Part shown: positions 20,414-30,454 of the stretch, piece after piece
Position numbering within the stretch: position 1 is the stretch's first letter
Layout: each line of letters begins with the position of its first letter
Assembly (NCBI GenBank): GCA_036426205.1
Contig: CM071569.1
Coordinates: 1,330,354-1,394,353, forward strand
Direction of reading: 5' to 3'
Length of the DNA: 64,000 nt
From: Ascaphus truei
Taxonomy: Eukaryota > Chordata > Amphibia > Anura > Ascaphidae
Notes under the pieces: generated by a model
Database searches by the model: none
What the model saw: the letters and a program-made list of their open reading frames with translations, nothing else
Told to the model about the DNA's origin: nothing
Translations under genes and position numbers: made by a program

Positions 20414-21539
20414 CATTATATGTGCGTATAGATAGATAGAAAACAAAATAGACGATACCGTTCTATGCCTAACGAAATGCTTTAATTGTGGAGCTTTCAA
20501 GATAAACTGATCTCTTCTTCTGGCGATGTTACAATGAATAAAGCATGACAGGGTTTTGCTCTAAAACAGTGCATCCTAGAATGTGATCTGTGACTGAAAC
20601 CTATCCCTCCCCCCTGTGCAGTATGCAATTTATGACTTGAGGTGTTAAATGGTCCCTGAATGTTGCTGATGTAAGAGAGAGTGTGTGTGTGTATGTAAAT
20701 ATAAATGTATACAGCACCACAGTGTATGCAGTGCTCTACACAAGCTGTCTGTGGGGTGGGAGTACTAAATGTGTATTAGTTCTTATTGTTCTCAGGACTA
20801 ACCTTACTGATGAAAGTGCCTAAAGTGCTATAAAGGGTTTTGAATGATGCATAATGCTATGTGTGATGTAGGCACGTTCACATATATCACTACGCTTAGT
20901 CCACAGAACAATGAGAAATAATATACATTTAGCCTAGGTACCTGCTATATTTGGGGTTTACCCTGATGGGGCTAGAACGCTTCAATCATGTTTTGATCAA
21001 AAGAGGCAACTAAACGCCCAGAGAAATATAACCACATGCTATTACCAGCAGCAGCACTGGGATAATGGGACTTTATTCTGTTTAGTGGACAGGCCTTACG
21101 ATTAACCTGATATCAATCTAGGTTAACGTTAGGTTAAATAGCCAAACAAAGTTAGTGCACCTGGGCACTCCAGAACATAGGCAAGTATGATCTATCTATG
21201 TGCCCCAGTACTATAGACTATAGATGGCCCTCACACCTTACATATAGGAGAAATAGATAACTGGATGAGCCCATATACACATATAGCAAACACTACTAGT
21301 TATTAATGATATAACCCCTCCACTTTTTAGCTCTCAGATTATTGCTGAGGTGTCGCCCGAGTCCCTATTGATAACTCACTAGACCACACATGGCCAGCAG
21401 TCAGATAGCGGGGAAAATACAGACACGGTATAAGGGGGATACAACAGGTTTACTGTACCCCTAATAACTCGGGCAACCTGTGATCCTCAGCAGAGGATCA
21501 CTACATACATTATACAATTATAGCACACTCCCCACTAAG
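20414..21539. other. No recognisable feature
   Basis: AT-rich unassigned DNA with a short GT tract near 20680. Confidence 0.4.
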
Positions 21540-22160
21540 GCTTTGGTCCCGCTGCGTCCGGCGGCGCGCGTGGCTGCGTGCGCGTTCCTCACCAGCAGGG
21601 GTATCCTTTCCTAGCCGGTCCCAGTCCCCCCTCGCTGCACGGCTCACAACGCGCTGTGATGCGTCAGCCGCCAGGGAATGCAAGAAAATTGCAATCCCGA
21701 GCGGTGACGTGTCACGTGGTGCGCTGATGAGCCTATCAGCGGCGGGGGCGGGAGCGGGAGCTGTCAGAGAGCTTCCTCCACAAGGTAGGGGTGTGTGTGT
21801 GTGCGCGTGTGCGCGCGCGGAGAGGATGAATACGACCGTAGTGATGCGCTGGTAACCAGATGCTGCCGATGCACAGCTGATTCAGACCGCCTCCTGCAGC
21901 CCGGGAGACCGACCCCCGCTGCAGCCCTCCGCGGGGGAGGGGGGGGGGGATTTACGGGAGCAGCAGAGGGCATGTGGAGGGAGGGGGAGAGTAGCGGGTC
22001 CCTCCGCTCAAACCACGCCCCCGGCCGCCGCTCCCGCTCTTTACAGACCGCAGGTAGCGGTCAATTGCCTGTCAGCGCGCCGCCTGTCTGCAGTGCGGGC
22101 GTGCTGACTGAGGGAGTGGGGCCTTAGCCCAACGCTGCGCCGGAGTAAGTCAGTGTCAGT
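21540..22160. other. GC-rich, CpG-dense block
   Basis: CpG-rich sequence surrounds a short GT array (21790-21820) and a G run (21936-21949). It resembles a CpG island or a GC-rich repeat. Open frames on both strands show no recognisable protein, so I do not call a gene. It could hold an unseen promoter. Confidence 0.35.
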
Positions 22161-22269
22161 GGTGAGTCAGCCGCCCCATCCTGGCTATATTGGCTTTGTG
22201 GTGGTGCCACACACCGTGGGAGCTCGTTGTGTACTAACTGGGGTGGGGCCAAGCAGAGGAGGAAGCAGC

Positions 22270-22985
22270 ATGGACCAGAGAGAGGGGTGGGTGGGGGCGG
22301 GGGGGTATGGGTTACTGTGGGGGAGAAAGAAAGGGGGAGAGGGAGTAGAGAGAATGAGGGAAAGAGGAGAGAGAATGGGAGGGAGAGAATGAGAGGGAGA
22401 GAGAATGAAGGGGTGAGAGGAGGAGAGAGAATGATGGAGAGGGGGGAGAGAGAATGAGGAAGGGAGAGAGGGGTATATAGTGAGGGAGAGAGGCGGGAGA
22501 GTGAATGACAGAGAGAAGTGGGAGAGAGAATGAGGGGGAGAGAGAATCAGGGAGAGAGGAGGGAAAGAGAAAGAAGGAGTGAGGTGGAGAGAGAATGAAG
22601 GGGAGAGGAGAGATTGGAAGGGGAGAGAATGACGGAGAGGGAATGAGGGAGAGCGGGGGAAGAAACAATGAGTGACTGAGGGAGAGAGAGAATGGGGGAC
22701 AGAGAATGATAGAGGGGGAGAGAGGGTAGAGAGAGAACGAGGGAGAGAGAGAGAGGACAGAGAATGAGGGAAAGAGGGGTAGAGCGAATGAGGGAGAGAG
22801 GGAGAGCGGAGGAGAATGAGGGAGAGAGAGAATGAGCGAGAGAGGGAGAGTGGAGGAGAATGAGGGAGAGAGAATGAGGGACAGACAATGGGGGAGAGAG
22901 GGGGAGAGAAAATAAGGGAGAGAGAATAAGGTAGAGAGGAAGTGGGGGGAGAGAATGACAGGGAGAGAAGTGAGAGTGTGTATGA
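22270..22985 (+). repeat. Polypurine (GGGAGAGAGAATGAG)n tract
   Basis: About 700 bases are nearly all A and G on the + strand, with an irregular 15-20-bp periodicity of GAGAGAATGAGGGA-type units. Leu/Ser/Pro-rich open frames on the minus strand (up to 276 codons) are repeat artefacts. Such a tract can form triplex DNA. Confidence 0.9.
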
Positions 22986-23584
22986 ATGGTAGAAAAAATC
23001 AATTGGGTATAACATTTACATTTTTCAATTAGACAGAAAAGAATCCAAAAGGTCCTTGAGCGGGAGATGGCGGACGGTTTGCCTAGGGCACGAATACCCT
23101 TGAACCAGCCATGGTTGCGTGGCACGTTTTACCTGAAGAGATGTCATGTCTGATTGGCTGAATATAGTCTGTGAAGTAGGTGGTGAGGGCCATGAGGATA
23201 GAAGGGGGTGCGGGCGTAATGCTCAGAAGGGAGTTAAAGGTGGCAAATGGGATTAAAAAGGGGGGCGGCCATATTGAGGGCAAACCTGCGTGAGCCTGAG
23301 CTATCAGGTTGGGTTGAGGATTGGAGAGTTTGCGGTGTGTCAGCAGGAGCAGCGAGTTACAGTCTGGGCGTGATCGAGAATCCGAGCTGTCTTGGAGGGG
23401 ACCCATCAGCAGCGAATCAGGATGAAAGAATCTACCCAACCCTCTAGCAACAGCCCTGCTCTCTCCCTGCTCGGGGAAATCCCCCGGACGGTTACACAGC
23501 ACTGCACTAGGCAAACTCAGCGGCTGCCACTCTCACATTCCCGCCTAGCTGGCCTAGTGGTTAACCTGGCCCTGCACGCAACAC
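22986..23584. other. Unassigned, with a block shared with 8.7 kb
   Basis: The segment 23410-23500 (CAGCAACAGCCCTGCTCTCT, then CTCGGGGAAATC) matches the interior of the hAT-like element at 8660-8735. The remainder is unassigned. Confidence 0.4.
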
Positions 23585-23757
23585 CTACCTCCCCTCGCAC
23601 ACCCAAATCCACACTAAGCTCATCTTCTCCTGTTAGTGAGGATGAGGTCTCCGCTCACCTCTCATCGTCTCGTCCTACATCTTGACCCCTTGATCCTTTG
23701 CCCTCACATATCCTCCGCTCCCTCTCTGGCGCACTAAGGCTCCCTCCCCCCCCCATA
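23585..23757 (+). pseudogene. L2-clade LINE ORF2, upstream fragment
   Basis: The + strand reads EDEVSAHLSSSRPTS, a stop, then PLDPLPSHILRSL. This corresponds to the region just before the reverse-transcriptase core of L2/CR1-type LINEs. The reading continues at about 24927 after a ~1.17-kb interruption. Confidence 0.65.
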
Positions 23758-24926
23758 ACTCACTTTTTTTTTAAGTTTGACATTTTTATTAAAGCCTTTT
23801 TTTAAAAGAGCGAGGGTTGGGGTTGGATTAAACATAACCGGGGTAAATAAAAGAGTTACAACGTAGATTATATGTGTAAACCTCCCTGCCCAGCTCCTAG
23901 GAGGTTTACATTGGTCTCTGTATTACGGCTGCTCCGGGTACATCACCTTGTTCTGGGTGCAGGATGCGGGCGGCTGGGCGTTGGCACACAATGATGGGCG
24001 CCAGGAACTTTTATAATACAGACACCACTTTCTATTGGTGGCCCCCTGATGCGTGGGCTCTTCTCCTGCAGGTACATTACACATTGCCAAAGCTGTTGTC
24101 TGTACTCTTAACGTGCTGCGCCCTCAGTCACCCCCCTCTTTTCACGCTGAGGAGGTGCGGGCACTTTGCTGACTTATCATATTGAACCATCCCTGTTCTT
24201 CATAGCATCCATTATGCTCTGTCTCTAGGGGTTCCTCCTTAGGTCCTGGTCGACTCGTTACTTTAGGGGGGTCTACACCCCATTCCTGTCCTGTTCCTGT
24301 ACTGCCACTTCTAGACAGACTAATATGTGAAGCAGGTGTGGATCTGTTTGTAGGGCTGATCCCGTGGCACCCGTGGCCGTCCTAACAGGGAGCTCTGTAG
24401 CGTGCCTTCCTCCTATTCTGTGAACATGCAAATTAACTTTGGCCATACCTTGGGGTCCTATCTTGAAGGGCACTGTCGCTATCTAAAACATAACAAATGG
24501 GGGCTGGTCTTCCCTATACACTTAGGAACATACTTCTTAACTATAGGCTCCTCTCAACCTCCAGGAATCTGGGGTCAGAAGCTCATTACAACTCCACATA
24601 CACTCCCTGGTGACATCACAGATCGCCATTACTACAATGGGAGTGGCTATAATGATATATTCTATCCCCTCCACCAGGTGGCAGGACAAACACCTTCTAG
24701 AAAGGGGGCGTGGTTAAGGATTTCTCTTCCCAACAACTCCACGCATGTGACGAGAAAGAGTTACACTATAGTTACCCATACAGTTAACATCTTTAGGGTC
24801 CATTAACCCCTTAATTGAATATAGTAAATCCCACAAAGGAGGGTTACATATACAATGAAATACGATTTGTACAGGGATAATAAACATATGGTTAAAGGCT
24901 TACAGATCACTTTCTGGCCCATAAGT
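23758..24926 (-). mobile_element. Retrocopy-like insertion within the L2 relic
   Basis: The left edge has a T run preceded (reading the minus strand) by CTTTAATAAAAATGTCAAAC, a polyadenylation signal about 15 bases before a poly-A. CCCATAACTCAC at the left and CCCATAAGTTAC at the right resemble a diverged target duplication. This suggests a polyadenylated transcript inserted on the minus strand. I do not recognise a protein in it; the longest minus-strand frame (24273-24473) has no known motif. The part 24600-24680 resembles 5760-5860. A degraded non-LTR element is an alternative. Confidence 0.45.
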
Positions 24927-25545
24927 TACAAAATGTTAACCTCTGCCTCATCTCCGGCACATTCCCTTTTTCTTTCAAACATGCCCTCATCACGCCCATT
25001 CGAATGAAACCCTCTCTTCATCCAACCTCCCTCTCTAACTGCCGACCTATCTCTCTTCTCCCCTTTGCCTCGAGAGACTTGTATACAAACGCCTGACTCC
25101 AACTCCCTGCTTGACTCTTTACAATCTGATTTCTGTCCTCTATACTCCACTGAGACAGCGCTAACAAAAGTGGCCAATGGTCTACTCACAACTAAGTCTA
25201 AGGGTCACTTCTCCATACGAATTCTCCTGGATCTCTCTTCTGCCTTCAACACTGTTGATCATCCTTCCTCCTGAACACTCTCCACTCCATTGGCCTCTGT
25301 GATGCAGCTTTCTCCTGGCTCACGTCCTACCTATCCAACTGTTCCTGCAGTGTTTCCTTCTCTGGTGTCTCCTCATCTTCACTCAATCACTCTGTTGGGG
25401 TCCCACAAGGCTCTGTCCTTGGCCCTCTGCTCTTCTCACTTTACACCTTTTCTCTTGGAGAACTAATACAATCTTTTAGCTTTCAGTGTCATCTCTATGC
25501 TGATGACATCCAAATTACCTCTTCCCCTCTCTCCTGCCCTGTGCC
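24927..25545 (+). pseudogene. L2-clade LINE reverse transcriptase fragment
   Basis: The + strand reads, across several frames, SGTFPFSFKHALITPI, then [48 protein letters not shown] and YADDIQI. These are the ordered motifs of a non-LTR reverse transcriptase, the enzyme that copies LINE RNA at the target site. YADD is the catalytic motif. Stop codons and frame changes make it inactive, and the copy ends shortly after YADD. Confidence 0.88.
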
Positions 25546-25625
25546 TCTAATATCCTACTACCCGCCCTCCCCCCATCCAACCCCATTGGGACAAGCTGTG
25601 CGGCGGGACCAATTTCCATGCTTGA

Positions 25626-25794
25626 AACAAGAAGGTCAAGTGACTGCTCATTGTGGGATGGAGTGTGCCTCAGGGAGGAGTCCTGCTGATCCGATTAAGC
25701 TTTGAGGGTGGGTATGTTACCTTAATCGGATCAGCAGGTCTCCTCTCTGAGGCACACTCCATCCCACCATGAGCAGTCACTTGACCTTCTTGTT
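25626..25794. other. Long near-perfect hairpin, ~73-bp arms
   Basis: The left arm (25626-25699, starting AACAAGAAGGTCAAGTGACT and ending CCGATTAAG) is complementary to the right arm (25721-25794) with only a few mismatches. The loop is about 21 bases. It may be a foldback MITE or the remnant of an inverted duplication. If transcribed it would give a long double-stranded RNA stem. Confidence 0.85.
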
Positions 25795-25799
25795 GTAAG

Positions 25800-27528
25800 G
25801 GTTCAGTCCAGGCTTTGGCTGGAACCCGCCCTTACCTGGCTGCTGTGGACATTTTGGTTACTGGCAGCCTGCTATATTGACTGCAGCTGTTCCAGGGCTT
25901 AAATAGGAGCCAGTGACTCCCATTCTCCGCCCGAGCATTGTATGCATTTTGTGTGCCTGGCCCCGTGTATTCTGATTCCTGAGCCTGCCATGTTCCGGAA
26001 CCCTCCCTGTTCTTTTGGATTCCGTGTTGCCGACCTCAGCCTGTGACACCGACCACCGCTTCTGTGCCGCCTGCCTTGACACTGCCTTGCACCTTTGCCA
26101 CCTGCCTTGACCTCTGCCTGGATCAAGTCTACTCTAACAGGACTCAGCCCTGCAAAGGCAGATCACTGCAAGACCAGAAAAGCTCTAACTGCAGTGCTGA
26201 CCATGAGGGGACAGGACGGGACTAAACCAATGGCCAAGGAGGGAGGGACAAACCCAAACATCAGGGGCTTGGGAAGGGGAGTTACTGATGGCAACATGTT
26301 ACCTAGCAACAGCAGGAGCAGGAAACAAGAGCATAACACAGAGATAGAGACAGCACTGCTTGTTTAGGTAGATTCTCCATAGGGGCATACAGTGTTTATC
26401 AAGGTAAAAGGGGTGCAAATCTGGGGCACCCAAATCTGCATCATGTACAGGTATTAAATAAACACAACCTATTTGAAGTAATGGATTTTTTTTCCGTTGA
26501 GCATTGTGTTTGTCCCACGATTGCCCCTCTTGTGCCCTGATACATACAGTGCGCCCTCTACAGAAACCACTATAGTGCCTGGTTTCAACTGTACAGTATA
26601 TTATGTAAATGTTTCCAAACATTGCTTGAGTTACAAGAGATGGTAAATTAAACACAAAAGAACATGTCAACATACATCCTGAGATGTCCCGTAATGCTAC
26701 CCAACGTGATACAATGCGTCTTCCAGAAGGTTTATGATGATCGTAATGGATTTTGGGGGGAGGGCATAAAAGGTGGGTTATTTGGGAAATGTCATGTTTA
26801 ATTCATCACAATTTATCACATTCTCAAACAAATCTCTTTCCAAAATGAAAAGCAATATTCTGAGACATTTCCATCCCCAAATTAAAATTATTAGTGCGTA
26901 TTTGTTGGACAGTATTGAAAAGCACAAGTTTTCTGAAGAGCCATCATTTCCACCATCCCGGCTAGGGGCCCCCCTTAATGGACAGGAATCCGATTCTTAT
27001 TTTTATGTTGTTGGTGTCTCTTTTGGTGTTTGGTTTGGCATTATCTAGAATTAGTTTCCATGTTAACATTGCTTTTCTGGGGGAAGTAGTCTCCAATACA
27101 TTTGATAATGTTATGTTATGTGACGGTGGGGCTTGCAGATCTCTAGTTTGCAGACCATATGCCCACCGTCTGTTACCACTATCAACCTGTATGTTTGCCT
27201 TGTATTCCTGTCATGAGTTTCTCCTTATATACTGCATGTGTAAACTATGTGTAATGTATTCCCTATAGGAATGTCGCAAAGTATTATAAATGGAAGGTAT
27301 TTGGGTAAATGCCCAGTGCCCGCCCAGGTTCCTCTCTGTCTGGCCCGGGCTCGGCCTGCCATATTAATGTTTGAGGGTCGTGTGCAGCCCTGGCTGATTG
27401 AATTAGGACCATGTGCAGATGTCCTTTGTCCCAAACCAGACTCCATGACACATTTCTACTTGACCCTGGGGTATAACTGCCCAGTAATAGCCATCATTGT
27501 GTGTTCTTTTCTGATCCTGATTCTACGG
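25800..27528. other. Unassigned; possible degraded LTR at 25.8-26.15 kb
   Basis: The stretch 25800-26150 has a TTAAATAG-type promoter-like string (about 25899) followed by CCTGCCTTGAC/CCTTGCACC repeats, reminiscent of LTR leader regions. No second LTR was found. 26.2-27.5 kb shows nothing I can identify. Confidence 0.3.
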
Positions 27529-27588
27529 GAGTCTCTGTGTGAGTCTCTGTGTGAGTCTCTGTGTGAGTCTCTGTGTGAGTCTCTGTGT
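27529..27588. repeat. 12-bp repeat GAGTCTCTGTGT, five exact copies
   Basis: Five identical consecutive units run without a mismatch. The minus strand translates to a Glu-Thr-His-Thr repeat, which explains an open frame that I reject as a gene. Confidence 0.97.
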
Positions 27589-27878
27589 GGATTCTGTGCT
27601 GAGTGTCCTGAGCCCGTTGTGCTCTGTCTGCATCCTGCTGTAAGCCGTGAGCGCGGCTCGGCTTGCCGACAAGGCTGCCCGCTTCCCGGACACAGTGAGC
27701 AGTTTCCTCGGTCGGGGAAAACCTGTTCAGCAATACGCACAAGGATATGTAGAACAAAAGGTGTACAAACAGCGCTTATACAATCAACAAATGATAAAAC
27801 CTTAGATAAATTGTCCGAATGGTAGTCCTGGAGCTGCCTGTTGAGATTGTTCTGGTATCTTGCACCCAGACTTGAATT

Positions 27879-28041
27879 TGTGGACAAAAGCAACCTCCTC
27901 TGGCGCTGAGGTGGGGACTTGAATTTTCTTCGTATAGACTGTGACCTCAGGAAAAAACAAAAGACAAAACATGCAGGAAGCCTGCAATAGTGTATTACCC
28001 AAGGGATGCAAAACATATATATAGGAGCAATTTATTGATTG
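27879..28041 (-). repeat. Left inverted arm of the Penelope-like element
   Basis: It is the reverse complement of 29480-29643, including CAACCTCCTCTGGCGCTGAG and GGAGCAATTTATTGATTG. Differences are a handful of substitutions and small indels. Confidence 0.9.
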
Positions 28042-28148
28042 TGCTATTGAATGGTGATAGTGCTAAATTAGATTAGTATGTGTCTATAGAATATGTGATG
28101 AACTAATTCATAACTTAACATTATAAGTGTTTTTTGAATTATAATATT

Positions 28149-28395
28149 ATATAATGTGATTATTTTACAATTGTTCCATCACTATTTGATGAATTATATA
28201 ATGTGATTATTTTACAATTGTTCCATCACTATTTGATGAATTACTGAAAATTTGGTGAAAAAAAATGTATAAAAAGTGATAATTATTTTTAATTTTTAAG
28301 AAATGTATATAAATTTATATAAAGTGATAATTATTTTTAAGAAATTTATTTGTTTAAGTGAACAATTTTTAAGTGAACAATTTTATTAAGTGAAC
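28149..28395. repeat. AT-rich tandem duplications in the PLE 3' region
   Basis: A ~47-bp unit (ATAATGTGATTATTTTACAA and onward to TTTGATGAATTA) occurs twice. A TAAAGTGATAATTATTTTTAA unit occurs twice and AAGTGAACAATTTT three times. Confidence 0.8.
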
Positions 28396-28511
28396 AATTT
28401 TATATATATATGGAAAACCTTCAGTTACTCTATGAGGAGAAGCCATATGAGGAGAAGCAATATTATGGAACTGTAGTCTAGTCGGCAGACAACATGTATT
28501 GTAGTTATTGA

Positions 28512-29402
28512 TTATAGAATAGCTGATAGATCAAATTCGATGTTTAGACCCAATGGACTAAGTGTTTTTAATTCGAATATCCAGAATGATTCCCTTTTCG
28601 AGATGAGGTTAATTTTATCTCCACCTCTATTGCTGAAATTGGGACACTCAATGGCATGACACTTAAGACCTATGGGGCTCTGAGAGTGGAATGTTTTAAA
28701 ATGCAGAGATACATTATGTAATTCAAATCCCCTTTTTCTATTGTAGATATGTTCTCCTAATCTTCTCTGCAGTGTTCTACCCGTGCGGCCCACATATTGT
28801 AGACCGCACGGGCATTCTAACAGGTAGATCACGAATTGACTATGACAATTGATAAGGGTTTTGATGGGGTATTTTTTATGTGTATTGTTTGATACAAAAT
28901 GTTGGGTTCTGATGCTATACTGACAGGCTATGCATTTGGCACAAGGATAGTATCCCCTGATGTTGTGTTTGGTGGTGTTATCTTTATTACTAAAGGGGCA
29001 GCTAGGTGACAAATATGTTTTTAGATTGTTAGCTCTTCTGAAGTATATTTCGGGCTTATCTCTAAGGTATTTATTTAATAATTCATCTTGTTTTAATAAA
29101 CCCCAATGTTTGGATTTTTTTTTAATAATTTCAGGTGCTAACGTGTTATACTGTGTAATAAATGCTACTGTACCTTCACTATTTTCATGTTGTTCTTTTG
29201 GTTTATATTTTATTAGGTCAGATCTTGTCATGTTTCTCACAGTTTCCACTGCTAAATCTAATTGATGTTTATTATAGTCACGATCTAAAAAATTTTGTTT
29301 GAGATCTTGTGCCTGTTGTTCAAACATACAGGGATCAGAGCAGTTTCTTTTGATCCTAACCAGCTGACCTTTGGGGATATTTTTGATTAATTCATCTATA
29401 AT
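28512..29402 (-). CDS. Penelope-like protein C-terminal part with GIY-YIG endonuclease domain, 5'-truncated
   Basis: The frame is open from 29402 down to 28512, about 297 codons. Its upstream end carries IPKGQLVRIKRNCSD, typical of the end of the PLE reverse transcriptase region. Counting from the Met at 29327, a Cys cluster (CAKCIAC, residues ~129-135) precedes the GIY-YIG core IYLLECPCGLQYVGRTGR (~167-184) with Arg188/189, and a late RESFWIFELKTLSPLGLN (~245-262) supplies the likely catalytic Glu. In PLEs this domain nicks the target DNA to prime reverse transcription. A TAA at 29403-29405 and the missing reverse transcriptase mean the protein is incomplete, though the endonuclease part has no internal stop. 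Confidence 0.9.
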   Translation of the reverse strand: MIDELIKNIPKGQLVRIKRNCSDPCMFEQQAQDLKQNFLDRDYNKHQLDLAVETVRNMTRSDLIKYKPKEQHENSEGTVAFITQYNTLAPEIIKKKSKHWGLLKQDELLNKYLRDKPEIYFRRANNLKTYLSPSCPFSNKDNTTKHNIRGYYPCAKCIACQYSIRTQHFVSNNTHKKYPIKTLINCHSQFVIYLLECPCGLQYVGRTGRTLQRRLGEHIYNRKRGFELHNVSLHFKTFHSQSPIGLKCHAIECPNFSNRGGDKINLISKRESFWIFELKTLSPLGLNIEFDLSAIL

Positions 29403-29479
29403 TTACATGTCAAAGATTCCCAATTGTATTAGCATTCTTGCAGTATATTAATATTCCTGCAGTCCATCTCTATTTTAAA

Positions 29480-29643
29480 CAATCAATAAATTGCTCCTAT
29501 ATATATGTTTTGCATCCCTTGGGTAAAACACTATTGCAGGCTTCCTGCATGTTTTGTCTTTTGTTTTTTCCTGAGGTCACAGTCTATATGAAGAAAATTC
29601 AAGTCCCCACCTCAGCGCCAGAGGAGGTTGCTTTTGTCCACAA
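29480..29643 (+). repeat. Right inverted arm of the Penelope-like element
   Basis: This is the partner of 27879-28041. It ends directly at the target duplication (GCTTTTGTCCACAA, then AATACGCACAAGGA). Confidence 0.9.
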
Positions 29644-29656
29644 ATACGCACAAGGA

Positions 29657-30454
29657 ACCCTGTGTCAGACCCGCTCGCTCCCGCAGCATCTCTCCTACCT
29701 TGTGCCTGGCTAGCTGACTCTATTGCAGACTACAGAACCAGCTGGCTCCCATTCCAGAGGCTTTGGAGCAACCCAAGACTGACTTTCTCCAGCCGGAGAA
29801 CATGGACGCTCTTCCCACTTTCTCAGAGGCTGGGAAAGCCACCCTTTGTTCTGGCCCTTTTCAGCCTACGATCGGATTTCTTTCCCCTTTATTCCCTGGC
29901 TTTGGGGACTCCCACTTTCAAGGAACTTTATCTTATTTGGTCCTATTGGTAAACTCCATCTCAGTGCCTGGAGACTAAAGGACTTTGGTGGTAATATCGC
30001 AGTGGGTGACTTCGCTGTACTTTACCCCGGGACACCTCCCACAGTTCCCCCAGTCCCCCTTCCTGATTACCCCCAGAAAGTTACCTTTGTATATAGCTAT
30101 GTGTGGTTCCCTAATAGCATTTGCTAAATAAACCTGTTTTATTAAACTCCTGTGGTTTGACGGGCGGTCTTAATGAACCTGGTTCTCTGATCAACCCCTG
30201 ATCATGACATGCTGTAATTCAGATTTCCTGGGGGTTTTCCCCCCTCTTTTAACCAGGTTCTTTGTGTAAAGACCATTGGATCTGCTGAAGTAGTGATGGA
30301 TAAAGACGTTCCTCTGTGTTCAACCCTCATTGATGCTTGATAATGGTGCTGCACATTGAACACCTAAATGGTGCAAGTATATTTCAGCTTCTGTATAAAC
30401 TCTTTTGTTTGATTACTCTTAAACATTTGAATGGTATGTAGCCAAGTCCCCCAT
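29657..30454. other. Unassigned, possibly retroelement UTR
   Basis: There is an AATAAA at about 30126 followed by TTTTATTAAACTCCTG. Moderately long + frames (to 96 codons) have no recognisable motif. No paired LTR was seen. Confidence 0.3.

Larger units (their letters stand above)
27732..29656 (-). mobile_element. Penelope-like element with inverted pLTR arms and a 14-bp target duplication
   Basis: AATACGCACAAGGA occurs at 27732-27745 and 29643-29656, bounding an insertion of about 1.9 kb. Inside, 27879-28041 and 29480-29643 are near-identical inverted copies of about 163 bp. PLEs often carry such arms, or pseudo-LTRs, in inverted order. The coding strand is minus and its C-terminal GIY-YIG region (28512-29402) is intact, while the reverse transcriptase is mostly missing. 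That fits a 5'-truncated insertion. The AT-rich 3' part holds short tandem duplications. Confidence 0.85.

Noticed and set aside
22185..23125. Minus-strand open frames of 276, 192 and 118 codons
   Set aside because: They read through the polypurine tract as Ser/Leu/Pro-rich low complexity.
27247..28016. 192-codon + frame and 186-codon minus frame
   Set aside because: Both cross the 12-bp tandem repeat and the boundary of the Penelope-like insertion. No domain is recognisable and they overlap each other.
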